The notes under the pieces are model-generated. The model did no database searches, was not told the origin of the DNA, and saw only the letters and a list, made by a program, of their open reading frames with translations. A program made the position numbers and the translations under genes. This document shows positions 50,274 through 59,186 of a stretch of DNA of 64,000 bases, piece by piece. The DNA is from Facklamia lactis. GTDB lineage: Bacteria; Bacillota; Bacilli; Lactobacillales; Aerococcaceae. The DNA lies in NCBI RefSeq assembly GCF_015863205.1, contig NZ_JACBXQ010000002.1, positions 434,001-498,000 on the forward strand, in the 5' to 3' direction. Numbering within the stretch: position 1 is the stretch's first letter; every line of letters starts with the position of its first letter.

Positions 50274-51491
50274 TTATGATTCATTTTTCGCATTAATTTC
50301 TGCTAATTTAATAATCACATCAATAGCTTTTTCCATTTGATTTAGCGACAAGAACTCATACCGGCCATGAAAATTATAACCTCCCGTAAACATATTTGGA
50401 CAAGGTAAGCCCATATAGGATAATTGTGCTCCATCTGATCCTCCTCGGATGGGTTTGATATCAGGCTCCACTCCCGCTTCCTTCATGGCTTGCTCTAGCA
50501 TTTCTACAATATGCATATAAGGAAGTATTTTTTCTTTCATATTATAATAGGTATCTTCTATTTCTAGGCTTATAATATCCCCATATTTACTACTTAAATA
50601 AGCTATGATATGCTCAAATGTTTTTTTCTTCTGATTAAATAATTCTTTGGAATGATCACGAATTATATAAACCATCTCCACTTCTCCGACATTTCCCTTC
50701 AATTCATCTAATAAATAAAATCCTTCATAACCTTCTGTATACTCTGGTTTTTCATTTACAGGAAGCAGGCTCTCAATTTCCATCGCAACTCTTAAAGCAT
50801 TAACCATCACATTTTTAGCTGATCCCGGATGAACATTCTTTCCTTGAATATTAATTTTCACCGTTGCGGCATTAAAATTTTCATATTCCATTCCACCATT
50901 TAGACCACCATCAACAGTATATGCAAATTCAGCACCAAATTTTTCAACATTGAACTTATGTGGGCCTCGTCCGATCTCTTCATCTGGAGTAATCGCTAAA
51001 CGAATATCACCATGTTTGATTTCAGGGTGGTTGATCAATCGTTCAGCAACAGCCATCAAGATAGCAATTCCTGCTTTGTTATCCGCTCCTAACAAGGTTG
51101 TCCCGTCGGTCGTAATCAATCGCTCTCCGACTAAATCCTTTAAAAAAGGAAAGTCTGTAACTGTCATTTGATAGTCATCGTTTAATTTGATGTCTCCACC
51201 TTGATAATCAACGATTTGAGGATTAGTACATTTCCCATCCATTTCAGTAGCCGTATCTAAGTGAACAATCAGTCCAAAAGTCGGAGCTTCTTTTACATTA
51301 CCTGGAATCGTTGCATAAACATATCCGAACTCATCTTGTTCAATATCTGTAAGTCCAATATCTTTGAAATCTTCAACCACTACTCTACCTAATTCCATCT
51401 GACCTTCTGATGATGGACATGTTTCAGATTTAGGGTCACTTTGACTATCAATTGCGAAGTATTTAAATAAACGTTCAATATTTTTATCCAT
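50274..51491 (-). CDS. pepT: Peptidase T (tripeptide aminopeptidase)
   Basis: Zinc aminopeptidase that removes N-terminal residues from tripeptides in the cytoplasm. The 405-residue M20B protein has the first metal motif LIVHLDTATEMDG (about residues 75-87), TLLGADNKAGIAILM (bridging Asp), AITPDEEIGRGPHKFN (catalytic and metal Glu pair) and FAYTVDGGLNGGMEYENFNA. The C-terminal PIRGGSDGAQLSYMGLPCPN and FTGGYNFHGRYEF supply the last ligand. GGAGG five bases before the ATG. It follows the YfcC carrier gene by 29 bases, suggesting co-expression for peptide or amino-acid use. Confidence 0.95.
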   Translation of the reverse strand: MDKNIERLFKYFAIDSQSDPKSETCPSSEGQMELGRVVVEDFKDIGLTDIEQDEFGYVYATIPGNVKEAPTFGLIVHLDTATEMDGKCTNPQIVDYQGGDIKLNDDYQMTVTDFPFLKDLVGERLITTDGTTLLGADNKAGIAILMAVAERLINHPEIKHGDIRLAITPDEEIGRGPHKFNVEKFGAEFAYTVDGGLNGGMEYENFNAATVKINIQGKNVHPGSAKNVMVNALRVAMEIESLLPVNEKPEYTEGYEGFYLLDELKGNVGEVEMVYIIRDHSKELFNQKKKTFEHIIAYLSSKYGDIISLEIEDTYYNMKEKILPYMHIVEMLEQAMKEAGVEPDIKPIRGGSDGAQLSYMGLPCPNMFTGGYNFHGRYEFLSLNQMEKAIDVIIKLAEINAKNES

Positions 51492-51520
51492 AATTTCCTC
51501 CTAAAGTTTATGATATTCTT

Positions 51521-53107
51521 TTAAAAAGCAACTTGAATTCCCAACATGATAATCGCAAAAATACCGATAATAATCATCAAAGGAAGCACAAATTTCAGCC
51601 ATTTATCATAACTGATTCCAACTAATTCTAATGTTGCCAAAATTAATCCAGTCGGTGTTATAAAAGCCATTAACCCCTGACCATAATTATAGGCAGAAAC
51701 CACTACATCACGTCCCACATTCACAACATCTGCTAAAGGGGCTATGATTGGCATTGACAGAGAAGCTAAGCCCGAAGAAGAAGGTATAAAAATCCCTAAA
51801 AAACTATACAAGATCATTTGTACCACAGCAAAAGCAAAACCATTCATTTTAGAAATAATGACGGACGATCCGTTTAAGAAAGTATCTGAAACCATCCCAT
51901 TATCAAGAATAATATTAATGCCTCTTGCCACCCCTATAATAAGAGCAACACTGACTAAACTAGAAGCTCCGGTTAGGAACGTTCCCACCACTTCTTTTTC
52001 AGACAAGCCTGATAAAATCATAATCAGCAATGCAACAAACAAGAATAACGCTGACATCTCTTCAAACATCCACCCATGTACGACTACTCCCCAAATCATC
52101 ACAAGAAAAGCGAGAGCAAAAATAACAAGACTAATACTTTTACGCCAATTAAAAGTATGAACCTCATCGACATTATAATTTTCTAAAAACTTTTCCCTTA
52201 TCGCAGGCATCTCTTCCGCGACTAAAGAATTATTCGGATCTTCTTTAACTCGTTTTGCATACCGATAAACATAGACAAGAGCAATGAGCGTTGCTCCAAT
52301 TAAACCGATGATTTTATATGGGAGACTTTCTGCCAATGAAATACCGGCAGCATTAGAGGCAATGACGACAGAGAATGGATTGACCGTTGAAAACATTGTA
52401 CCGATAGCAGAACCTAAAAAGATTCCAGAAATACATACTAAAGCATCAAATCCTGACGCTAGGAAGATTGGCATCAGTATAGGATAAAATGCAATAGTTT
52501 CTTCAGCAAAACCGAATGTCGTTCCCCCAAGAGAAACTAATGACATGATAATCGTCACTAAAAGAAACTCTCTTCCTTTCGTTCTTTTTGACAATGCTGC
52601 TACACCTGCAGCAAAGGCCCCTGTCTTGTTCAGGACCTCAATAATACCGCCCAAAATTAACACGAACGTTATAATCCCTATACTTTCTGCGACACCTTGG
52701 ATAGGAGCCTTGAGTACTTCAATAAAATTTTGAGATCTCTGTTCAAGCTTTTGGTAAGTTCCCGGAATAGCTACCGGTTTTAAAACTTTTCCATCTTTAA
52801 AGTTTTGTAAAGGAATAGATATATTGTGTTCTTGCAAAACTTCTTCATTCGCTTCAAGTTTACTTTCACTTCCATCAATTCCTATCTTAGTAAATTGACT
52901 CGTCTCTGGATCATACTGTAAGCGTTCAAAAGACCCTGCAGGTACAGTATAAGTCAATATTGAAGCTAGGAATAATATAATAAATAAGACGGTAAAGGCA
53001 GTAGGAAAAGATAACTTCTTTTTTTCTTTTATTTTTTCTCTTGATTTATTATCTTGCATTTTTACAACATTTTCTTCCTGTGGAATATTTTTCCGATCAT
53101 TTACCAT
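51521..53107 (-). CDS. YfcC-family C4-dicarboxylate/amino-acid-type carrier
   Basis: A 528-residue inner-membrane carrier with about 12 helices. It matches YfcC: FPTAFTVLFIILFLASILTY, the extracellular SFERLQYDPETSQ insert, LGGIIEVLNKTGAFAAGVAA, SLGGTTFGFAEETIAFYPIL (about residues 193-212) and FLGIFIPSSSGLASLSMPII. These twin SSSGLA/GTTFG loops are typical of the ArsB/NhaD-like ion transporter clan. Substrates of YfcC proteins are uncertain (basic amino acids, dipeptides or short fatty acids have been proposed). ATG 53107 has GGAGG eight bases upstream. It heads the yfcC-pepT operon behind a long leader. Confidence 0.85.
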   Translation of the reverse strand: MVNDRKNIPQEENVVKMQDNKSREKIKEKKKLSFPTAFTVLFIILFLASILTYTVPAGSFERLQYDPETSQFTKIGIDGSESKLEANEEVLQEHNISIPLQNFKDGKVLKPVAIPGTYQKLEQRSQNFIEVLKAPIQGVAESIGIITFVLILGGIIEVLNKTGAFAAGVAALSKRTKGREFLLVTIIMSLVSLGGTTFGFAEETIAFYPILMPIFLASGFDALVCISGIFLGSAIGTMFSTVNPFSVVIASNAAGISLAESLPYKIIGLIGATLIALVYVYRYAKRVKEDPNNSLVAEEMPAIREKFLENYNVDEVHTFNWRKSISLVIFALAFLVMIWGVVVHGWMFEEMSALFLFVALLIMILSGLSEKEVVGTFLTGASSLVSVALIIGVARGINIILDNGMVSDTFLNGSSVIISKMNGFAFAVVQMILYSFLGIFIPSSSGLASLSMPIIAPLADVVNVGRDVVVSAYNYGQGLMAFITPTGLILATLELVGISYDKWLKFVLPLMIIIGIFAIIMLGIQVAF

Positions 53108-53526
53108 GTTATTTTCCTCCATAAATTATGTTTAACTACCATAAAAGTTCAAAACCCATCTTTCCTTTATGGTCGTTTCCAAATTATAATCAGATAATTT
53201 TCGTCATTTGAAACATCTAAGACCTTTTAATTCCAACCTCATCCTCAGTAACTCGATATACACCTCGATATCAATAATAATCACTTTCACTTAGTTTCCG
53301 ATATAAAAAGCCAAACTATCTTTGAAACAGAATCCTCCATAATTCTTTTAATTTATTCTTGTGAAACACCGCAACAAAGAAACAAAATGAAATAAAAATT
53401 ATATGATTAATAAGACAATAAAAACAGCTCCCACCTATTCAATTCCAAAACCTCTAAAGAAATAGTTGTTTCCAAAAACTTAAACATCATATCCCTTCGA
53501 CTTAAAGGAAGTGTTACTTTAAGCAT
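53108..53526 (-). other. Long 5' leader of yfcC-pepT, no structure recognised
   Basis: If the promoter at 53547-53575 is used, the transcript has about 430 untranslated bases. They are AT-rich; I see no known riboswitch core and only an eleven-codon frame without ribosome site. GGAGG near 53334-53338 leads to no start codon. Confidence 0.35.
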
Positions 53527-53575
53527 TGAAAACCATTTCAAAAATTAGTATATACAACGCTGAAAACCGTTACAA
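53527..53575 (-). promoter_or_regulatory. Putative yfcC promoter with two cre-like sites
   Basis: On the minus strand TTGTAA (53575-53570), 17-base spacer, TATACT (53552-53547). Two cre-like palindromes flank it: TGAAAACCGTTACA at 53561-53574 covering the -35 box and TGAAAACCATTTCA at 53527-53540 just after the start. Both deviate from the CcpA consensus at the central CG, so catabolite control is possible but not secure. Confidence 0.45.
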
Positions 53576-53951
53576 TAAAATTTGTATAAACATTTTATTA
53601 TTAAATGATAAAAAATTAATAAAAGCATCCGTAAATTTTAAGTGAAAAATTCATTTATTATTGATAGCCTATTTTTTAATTTCAAAAACTTTATAATTAA
53701 ACATACTAAAATAACCTATATAGACCCATTATCAGATTCATCGCAAGCTATTAAATAGCTTTTCTTTTGTTTTAAAAAATCGATCAAATTAAAATCAACC
53801 CATCGTTTTTTAATAATTTATTAACCATCATTTTTTATTTTTTTAAAAAAATCGAACAAATGAATACCTTAAAAAGGGAAACAATTCTTTAGTTTCTAAT
53901 CATATTTTCTAAAATAATTTTTAGACACCGCTTCAAATAATGTAATAAAAA
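53576..53951. other. Very AT-rich intergenic spacer
   Basis: About 375 bases, strongly AT-rich with runs of T and A; no gene, repeat or clear structure seen. It separates the yfcC promoter from the 3' end of the acyl-CoA operon. Confidence 0.4.
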
Positions 53952-53976
53952 AAGACCGGATTAATCATCCGGTCTT
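53952..53976 (-). terminator. Terminator of the acyl-CoA operon
   Basis: Perfect ten-base arms AAGACCGGAT/ATCCGGTCTT with a five-base loop; the A run on the left is the U-tract. It lies 17 bases after the last gene of the operon. Confidence 0.92.
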
Positions 53977-53993
53977 GCCTATTGATTCATTAA

Positions 53994-55202
53994 CTAAACA
54001 AAAGCTCCCATGCCTGTAATCTCTCTACCGACTATCAAAGCATTCACTTCATGTGACCCTTCATATGTATAAACAGCTTCTGCATCTGCGAAGAAACGTG
54101 CCACGTCTGTTTCTAAAGTAATACCATTCCCGCCACATGTTTCACGAGCTAATGCCACTGTTTCTCTCATTCTTAACGAGTTTGACATTTTTGCTAACGA
54201 AGAGTTGAACATTTCATATTCTCCAGCTTCCATTAATTCAGCAATTCTGACAGAAAAGCTAATAGCTGTAGTAGTATTGGCTAACATGCGTGATAATTTT
54301 TCTTGAACTAATTGGAAACCTGCTACTTTACGATCAAACTGATCACGCTCTGTCGTATATTTCAATGCAGCTTTATAGGCTCCACCTGTTACCCCTGTTG
54401 CAATATGAGCAACATCAGCACGTGTATGAATTAAGATTCGAGCCACGTCTTTAAAGCCATTAATATTTGGTAAACGATCTACGTCAGGTACCTCAACATT
54501 TTCCATTGTAATATGTCCATTCTGTACACAACGTAGTGATATTTTTTGTTGAACAGGATCTGCTTTATAGCCTGGTGCTCCTTTACGAACAATGAAGCAT
54601 TTAATTTTACCATCCTCCACATCACGTGCAAATACAGGCACAATATCCGCAGAATCAGCCCCACCAATCCAACGTTTCTCACCATTTAAAATCCACTTAT
54701 CACCTTTACGCTCAGCTGTAGTAGCTAGCCCACCCGCAATATCAGATCCATGATCAGGTTCTGTAAGTGCAAAACATGTTTGCCATTCAAAATTTCTTAC
54801 TTTTGTTCCAAACTCCTCAATTTGCTCTTCACTACCTCCAAGAAGAATCGTGTTATATCCTAACCCACCATGTACAGTATAGAAAGTAGCAATCGAAGTA
54901 TCAAAGCTTGCTAATTCGTAATATAAAAACGCATTATAAATTTGACTAGCTTTTAATTTATCGTCACGTCCCTCAAATAGTTTGGGACTGTTCATAATTC
55001 CTGCATCTGCTAATTTATAGAAAGCTTCAAAAGGAAATTCTGCTTTTTCCCAGTATTCATTAATAACTGGACGTATTTCTTTTTCAATTATCTGACGTAC
55101 TTCATAGAGCACTTCTGCTTCACCTTGAGTTAATTTATCCGCATAACGATATACATCCTCAGGATACAATTCTCTTACAATTTGTTCTTTTGTCATTGTC
55201 AT
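53994..55202 (-). CDS. Acyl-CoA dehydrogenase, glutaryl-CoA dehydrogenase-like
   Basis: FAD enzyme oxidising an acyl-CoA to the 2-enoyl-CoA. The 402-residue protein has the FAD/substrate motif CFALTEPDHGSDIAGGLATT (about residues 131-150), KRWIGGADSADIVPVFARD and RETCGGNGITLETDVARFFA then DAEAVYTYEGSHEVNALIVG (about 350-390). Glu in YEGSHE is the catalytic base. YEGSHEVNALIVGREITG is closest to the glutaryl-CoA dehydrogenase branch (YEGTHDIHALILGRAITG). Whether it also decarboxylates is unknown. ATG 55202 has GGAGG eight bases upstream. Last gene of the operon. It needs an electron-transfer flavoprotein, which is not in the window. Confidence 0.9.
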   Translation of the reverse strand: MTMTKEQIVRELYPEDVYRYADKLTQGEAEVLYEVRQIIEKEIRPVINEYWEKAEFPFEAFYKLADAGIMNSPKLFEGRDDKLKASQIYNAFLYYELASFDTSIATFYTVHGGLGYNTILLGGSEEQIEEFGTKVRNFEWQTCFALTEPDHGSDIAGGLATTAERKGDKWILNGEKRWIGGADSADIVPVFARDVEDGKIKCFIVRKGAPGYKADPVQQKISLRCVQNGHITMENVEVPDVDRLPNINGFKDVARILIHTRADVAHIATGVTGGAYKAALKYTTERDQFDRKVAGFQLVQEKLSRMLANTTTAISFSVRIAELMEAGEYEMFNSSLAKMSNSLRMRETVALARETCGGNGITLETDVARFFADAEAVYTYEGSHEVNALIVGREITGMGAFV

Positions 55203-55240
55203 TTTTATTTCCTCCATAATTAAATAGTTTTATTTTTTGC

Positions 55241-56140
55241 TTAAGCTTCTTGTGGAAAGCGATCTTGGTTCTCAGTAATAGGAATTAATGATGGTCTTGA
55301 ACATTTCATTCCTTCACGTATTGCTTTCCCATCTTCTGTATATCTAATCATTCTGTAAAATGGATCATGATAAAAAATAAACCGATAATTTTTTGTCAAC
55401 GCTTCCAACATCAATTCTTCTTTTGCCGCAATAGAGTCCATTGGATAATCATCCACACCTCCAACCCATAAAGGATTGGTATGAACACAACTTAATAACA
55501 AATCAGATAAATGAATAACTGTCTCATCTTTCTGTTCAAAACGAACAATTGATAGACCATTCGAATGACCACCTCTGTGCTCCATGGTTATACCAGGCGT
55601 CACTTCTATTTCATTTGAGAAAGTGATTACTTGATCGCTGATCGCTTGCCAGTTTTCTTTTAAATAAGTTCCCTTAGTACGGTTATTTGGCGATCTAACC
55701 TCATCCCATTCAATTTCACTCATATAAATATCTGCATTAGGAAAAGTTGAATAAAAACAATCATTTTCTTTATACGTTAACCCGGATGCATGATCATTAT
55801 GCATATGTGTCATTAATACAACATCAATGTCCTCTCTGCCTAAATTCAATTGAGAAAGATTAGAATCAACGTCAAAAGAACTTTTAATTCCCGTATTCTT
55901 GATTAATTTTTCTGGCATTTTTTCCACATTAAAACTAGCATCAATCAAATAATTTTTACCTAAATATTGAATAAGAATCGGATCACAAACTGATGGCATT
56001 TGATTATTTTCATTATAGGGATAATAACGACCCCAAACTGCTCTGGGGACAGGGCCAAATAGTGTCCCACCATCAGTTAGCACCTTACATCCTTCTAGCC
56101 AAGTAAATGTCATATCATAAAAGATGAATTGATCTAACAT
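55241..56140 (-). CDS. Metallo-beta-lactamase-fold hydrolase
   Basis: A 299-residue zinc hydrolase. The dinuclear metal motif is VLMTHMHNDHASGLTYKEND (HxHxDH, about residues 109-128). Further ligand histidines are in TMEHRGGHSNGLSIVRFE, the aspartate is in VIHLSDLLL and the last histidine in FIFYHDPFYRMI. The layout is like lactonases (AiiA/YtnP type). Inside an acyl-CoA operon a thioesterase or lactonase acting on an acyl intermediate is a natural guess, since the fold supports both. GGGAGG six bases before the ATG, 48 bases after the CoA-transferase gene. Substrate unproven. Confidence 0.82.
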   Translation of the reverse strand: MLDQFIFYDMTFTWLEGCKVLTDGGTLFGPVPRAVWGRYYPYNENNQMPSVCDPILIQYLGKNYLIDASFNVEKMPEKLIKNTGIKSSFDVDSNLSQLNLGREDIDVVLMTHMHNDHASGLTYKENDCFYSTFPNADIYMSEIEWDEVRSPNNRTKGTYLKENWQAISDQVITFSNEIEVTPGITMEHRGGHSNGLSIVRFEQKDETVIHLSDLLLSCVHTNPLWVGGVDDYPMDSIAAKEELMLEALTKNYRFIFYHDPFYRMIRYTEDGKAIREGMKCSRPSLIPITENQDRFPQEA

Positions 56141-56188
56141 ATTCTACCTCCCTTCTATCAGCAATTCAGAATATAAACCTAACTCATA

Positions 56189-57487
56189 CTATTCAGAGAT
56201 ATAACCCATTTCAATTGCGGCTTTTCTTAATTCGTCACGAAAATCAGGGTGCGCAACAGCGATCAGCGCTTCAACTCGTTCTCGTATAGTTTTATTCTTC
56301 AACTTAGCTACTCCATATTCAGTGACCACCATATCAATATCATTTTTAGTGGTTGTAACAGGAGCCCCGGCAAATAAAGTTGGAACAATTGTTGAAACCT
56401 TCCCTTTAGCAGCGGTTGAATATAAGGCCATAACTCCTCGACCACCCTTAGAAAGATTAACTGCTTTGGCAAAGTCAGCTTGACCGCCTGTTGAAGAGTA
56501 ATATTTCTTCTGAACTTTTTCAGCATTGACTTGACCTAATAAGTCAACTTCAACACCTGAATTGATCGATACAAAATTGTTGTTTTCAGCGATATATTTC
56601 AATCCATTCGACATATTACATGGAATCATGAGAATCTCTTCGTTATAATTCATAAAATCATAAAATTCTTTCGGGCCTACCGCAAACGTAGCTATGGAAG
56701 TCCCTCGGAAATTTTGTTTATTCTGATTTGTTAAAACACCTTTTTCATGCAAAAGTTGCGCTTTAGGCGTAAACATTTCCGAATGAAGACCTAAGCCTTT
56801 TTTATTAACTAAATTGTTCATCACAGCATTCGGCATTGATCCTATCCCGACTTGGATAGTATCACCATCATTGATCATATCTGCGATATAGGCCCCTATT
56901 TTTTCATCTTTTTCGTTCAATTCCGGATCAGCACTCACTGGTATTTGCTCATTATTTTCAATCAAAGCATCTACTTGGCTAATATGAATATGATTTTGAA
57001 TCCCATATGTATACGGCATTGTTTCATTCACTTCAATAATTATCTTTTTAGCCCGTTCAATTTGCGGCCCAAAATACGACACTCCTACCCCTAAAGAAAA
57101 GTACCCATCTTCATCCATTGGTGATACTGTTGCAATCAGAACAGGCTCCTTCTCTCTTTCAATTATAATATTAGGAATTTCAGAGAAAGAATTTGGCACT
57201 AACTCGGTTAATCCTTCATTGAAGGCTCCTCTATCTGACCCTGATAAGAAAAATGAAATCTGTTCTAATTTCTCTTTTGGTAAATCAATAACAGGATTCA
57301 TGGTAAGCATCGTATATAGACGATTGCCATCAAGTCCTTCATATTCTGATAAAGCCTTATGCATGGCTGCTGGTTCTCCAGCGCCTAGCGGATAAATGAT
57401 TCCATCACCAGGTTCAATCAATTTAACCGCTTCTTCTGCAGTCGTTAACTTATTCTGATATAATTTTTCAAATTGAGCATGTTCCAT
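56189..57487 (-). CDS. Acetyl-CoA hydrolase/CoA-transferase family (butyryl- or 4-hydroxybutyryl-CoA:acetate type)
   Basis: Exchanges CoA between a short acyl-CoA and acetate. The 432-residue length and family I organisation fit: EEAVKLIEPGDGIIYPLGAG (about residues 14-33), DTIQVGIGSMPNAVMNNLVN (about 209-228), HSEMFTPKAQ, YYSSTGGQADFAKAVNLSKG (about 331-350) and MVVTEYGVAKLKNKTIRERV (about 391-410), the last being the 4-hydroxybutyrate CoA-transferase signature. ATG 57487 has AAAGGGG seven bases upstream; the frame six codons longer lacks a ribosome site. Role: activating a short fatty acid for oxidation, or releasing it with acetate as acceptor, depending on direction of the pathway. Confidence 0.88.
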   Translation of the reverse strand: MEHAQFEKLYQNKLTTAEEAVKLIEPGDGIIYPLGAGEPAAMHKALSEYEGLDGNRLYTMLTMNPVIDLPKEKLEQISFFLSGSDRGAFNEGLTELVPNSFSEIPNIIIEREKEPVLIATVSPMDEDGYFSLGVGVSYFGPQIERAKKIIIEVNETMPYTYGIQNHIHISQVDALIENNEQIPVSADPELNEKDEKIGAYIADMINDGDTIQVGIGSMPNAVMNNLVNKKGLGLHSEMFTPKAQLLHEKGVLTNQNKQNFRGTSIATFAVGPKEFYDFMNYNEEILMIPCNMSNGLKYIAENNNFVSINSGVEVDLLGQVNAEKVQKKYYSSTGGQADFAKAVNLSKGGRGVMALYSTAAKGKVSTIVPTLFAGAPVTTTKNDIDMVVTEYGVAKLKNKTIRERVEALIAVAHPDFRDELRKAAIEMGYISE

Positions 57488-57505
57488 ATCGTGACCCCTT
57501 TTCAA

Positions 57506-58291
57506 TTATTTTTTATTAAATTTTGCTTCCTTTTTATTTAAAAATGCTTGCATACCATCTTTTTGATCCTGAGTATCAAAGAGTAAACCGAAAATATCTT
57601 CTTCAAAAGCAAGAGCATGATCAATTGGCATTTCATATCCTTTATCAATCGCTTTTTTAGCGCCTTCAACAGCTAAAGGAGCATTTTTTAAAATTTGATG
57701 AGCCATCTCATAAACCTCTTCCATTAATTTCTCAGGCTCAGCAAGATGATTAAAAATACCGATTTCATAAGCTTCTTCTGCTTTAATATTTTTCCCTGTA
57801 TAAATTAGTTCTTTTGCCTTAGCTAAACCAATCAATCGACTTAAACGCTGTGTCCCTCCAAAACCTGGTATAATACCTAAACCAACTTCTGGTTGTCCTA
57901 CAACAGCATTTTTTGAACCAATCCGAATATCACAGGCACTGGCAATTTCTAATCCCCCCCCTAAGGCGTAACCATTAACTGCTGCTATGACCGGTTGTCT
58001 TAAATTAGCAATTTTTTTGCATACTTTATTCCCTAAATGAGAAAATTCTTTCCCTTCCATCGCCTTTTTATCGGCCATTTCTTTAATATCAGCACCCGCA
58101 ACGAAAGCTTTTTCTCCTGACCCAGTAATGACCAATACTTGAACTTCCTGATTCTCCTGAATGTCATCTAAAATTTGAATCAGCTCAGTCATCAATTCTG
58201 TATTTAATGCATTAAGAGCTTTCGGACGATTGATTGTCAATGTCCCGATCTGTTCTTCTACATTAAATTGCAAAGTATTATATTGTTTCAT
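57506..58291 (-). CDS. Enoyl-CoA hydratase (crotonase)
   Basis: Hydrates short 2-enoyl-CoA to (S)-3-hydroxyacyl-CoA. The 261-residue crotonase fold shows GTLTINRPKALNALNTELMT, GSGEKAFVAGADIKEMA (oxyanion-hole region, about residues 55-71), AVNGYALGGGLEIASACDIR (about 100-119) and GQPEVGLGIIPGFGGTQRLS (about 128-147). The two catalytic glutamates correspond to Glu in GQPEVG and in AKAKELIYTG. ATG 58291 lies next to AAAGGTGAGAGG; an in-frame codon nine bases earlier is less likely. Located 19 bases after the hydroxyacyl-CoA dehydrogenase gene. Confidence 0.93.
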   Translation of the reverse strand: MKQYNTLQFNVEEQIGTLTINRPKALNALNTELMTELIQILDDIQENQEVQVLVITGSGEKAFVAGADIKEMADKKAMEGKEFSHLGNKVCKKIANLRQPVIAAVNGYALGGGLEIASACDIRIGSKNAVVGQPEVGLGIIPGFGGTQRLSRLIGLAKAKELIYTGKNIKAEEAYEIGIFNHLAEPEKLMEEVYEMAHQILKNAPLAVEGAKKAIDKGYEMPIDHALAFEEDIFGLLFDTQDQKDGMQAFLNKKEAKFNKK

Positions 58292-58310
58292 TCCTCTCAC
58301 CTTTCTTTCA

Positions 58311-59162
58311 TTAATCGTATTTGAAGAAACCTTCTCCGGTTTTACGTCCTAATTTCCCAGCTTCCACATACTTTGTAAGCAGTAGGGATGGACGGTATTT
58401 TTGATCTTTGAAACCTTTATAAAGAGTTTCCATAATGGCTAATACTGTATCGAGACCTATCAAATCTGCTAATGACAAAGGCCCCATGGGATGATTAGCT
58501 CCCAACTCCATCGCTTTATCAATTGATTCAGCAGTTACAGTTCCACTCTCAAGAATAAAAATGGCTTCATTAATCATCGGAATTAATAAACGATTCACTA
58601 CAAAACCTGGGGTATCATTTGCAATGATCACCGTTTTATCAATAGATTTCCCCAATTCCTCTAAAGCCTCTTTTGTTTCATTTGATGTCTGTAAAGCAAG
58701 GTTAACCTCGATCAAATTCATCACGGGTACTGGATTAAAGAAGTGGAAACCAGCAACTTTATCAGGTCGGTTTGTTGCAGCTGCAATTTTAGTGATCGAT
58801 AGTGAAGAAGTATTTGTAGCTAAAATAGTGTGTTCTGGAGCAAATTCATCTAATTGTTTAAAAATATCCAACTTAATAGACTCATTCTCAGTAGCTGCTT
58901 CTATAACTAAATCAGCGTTTTGAGCATCTGAGTAATTTGTAGAAGGAGAGATTAACGACAAGGTCTTATTCATCACGGATTCTTCCATTTTCCCTTTCTC
59001 AATCCGACGCTTCATCCCTTTTTCAATCCCACTTATACCTTTCTCTACAAACTCTTCCTTAATATCATTTAAGATAATTTCATATCCTGCCTGAGCAAAA
59101 ACTTGCGCAATTCCTGCTCCCATTTGACCTGCACCAATTATCATAATTTTTTTAATATCCAA
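58311..59162 (-). CDS. 3-hydroxybutyryl-CoA dehydrogenase
   Basis: NAD(P)-dependent interconversion of 3-hydroxybutyryl-CoA and acetoacetyl-CoA. The 283-residue protein has the Rossmann motif IMIIGAGQMGAGIAQVFAQA (about residues 6-25), ATNTSSLSITKIA and the catalytic HFFNPVPVMNLIEV (His at about 138). IANDTPGFVVNRLLIPMINE and the C-terminal GPLSLADLIGLDTVLAIMET follow, ending KLGRKTGEGFFKYD. The start TTG 59162 gives the family's usual MDIKKI beginning, with GAGGAG nine bases upstream; the ATG seven codons earlier has no ribosome site. The operon context (thiolase, crotonase, acyl-CoA dehydrogenase) confirms the pathway. Confidence 0.93.
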   Translation of the reverse strand: MDIKKIMIIGAGQMGAGIAQVFAQAGYEIILNDIKEEFVEKGISGIEKGMKRRIEKGKMEESVMNKTLSLISPSTNYSDAQNADLVIEAATENESIKLDIFKQLDEFAPEHTILATNTSSLSITKIAAATNRPDKVAGFHFFNPVPVMNLIEVNLALQTSNETKEALEELGKSIDKTVIIANDTPGFVVNRLLIPMINEAIFILESGTVTAESIDKAMELGANHPMGPLSLADLIGLDTVLAIMETLYKGFKDQKYRPSLLLTKYVEAGKLGRKTGEGFFKYD

Positions 59163-59186
59163 TATGATCGACTCCTCTTTCATTTA

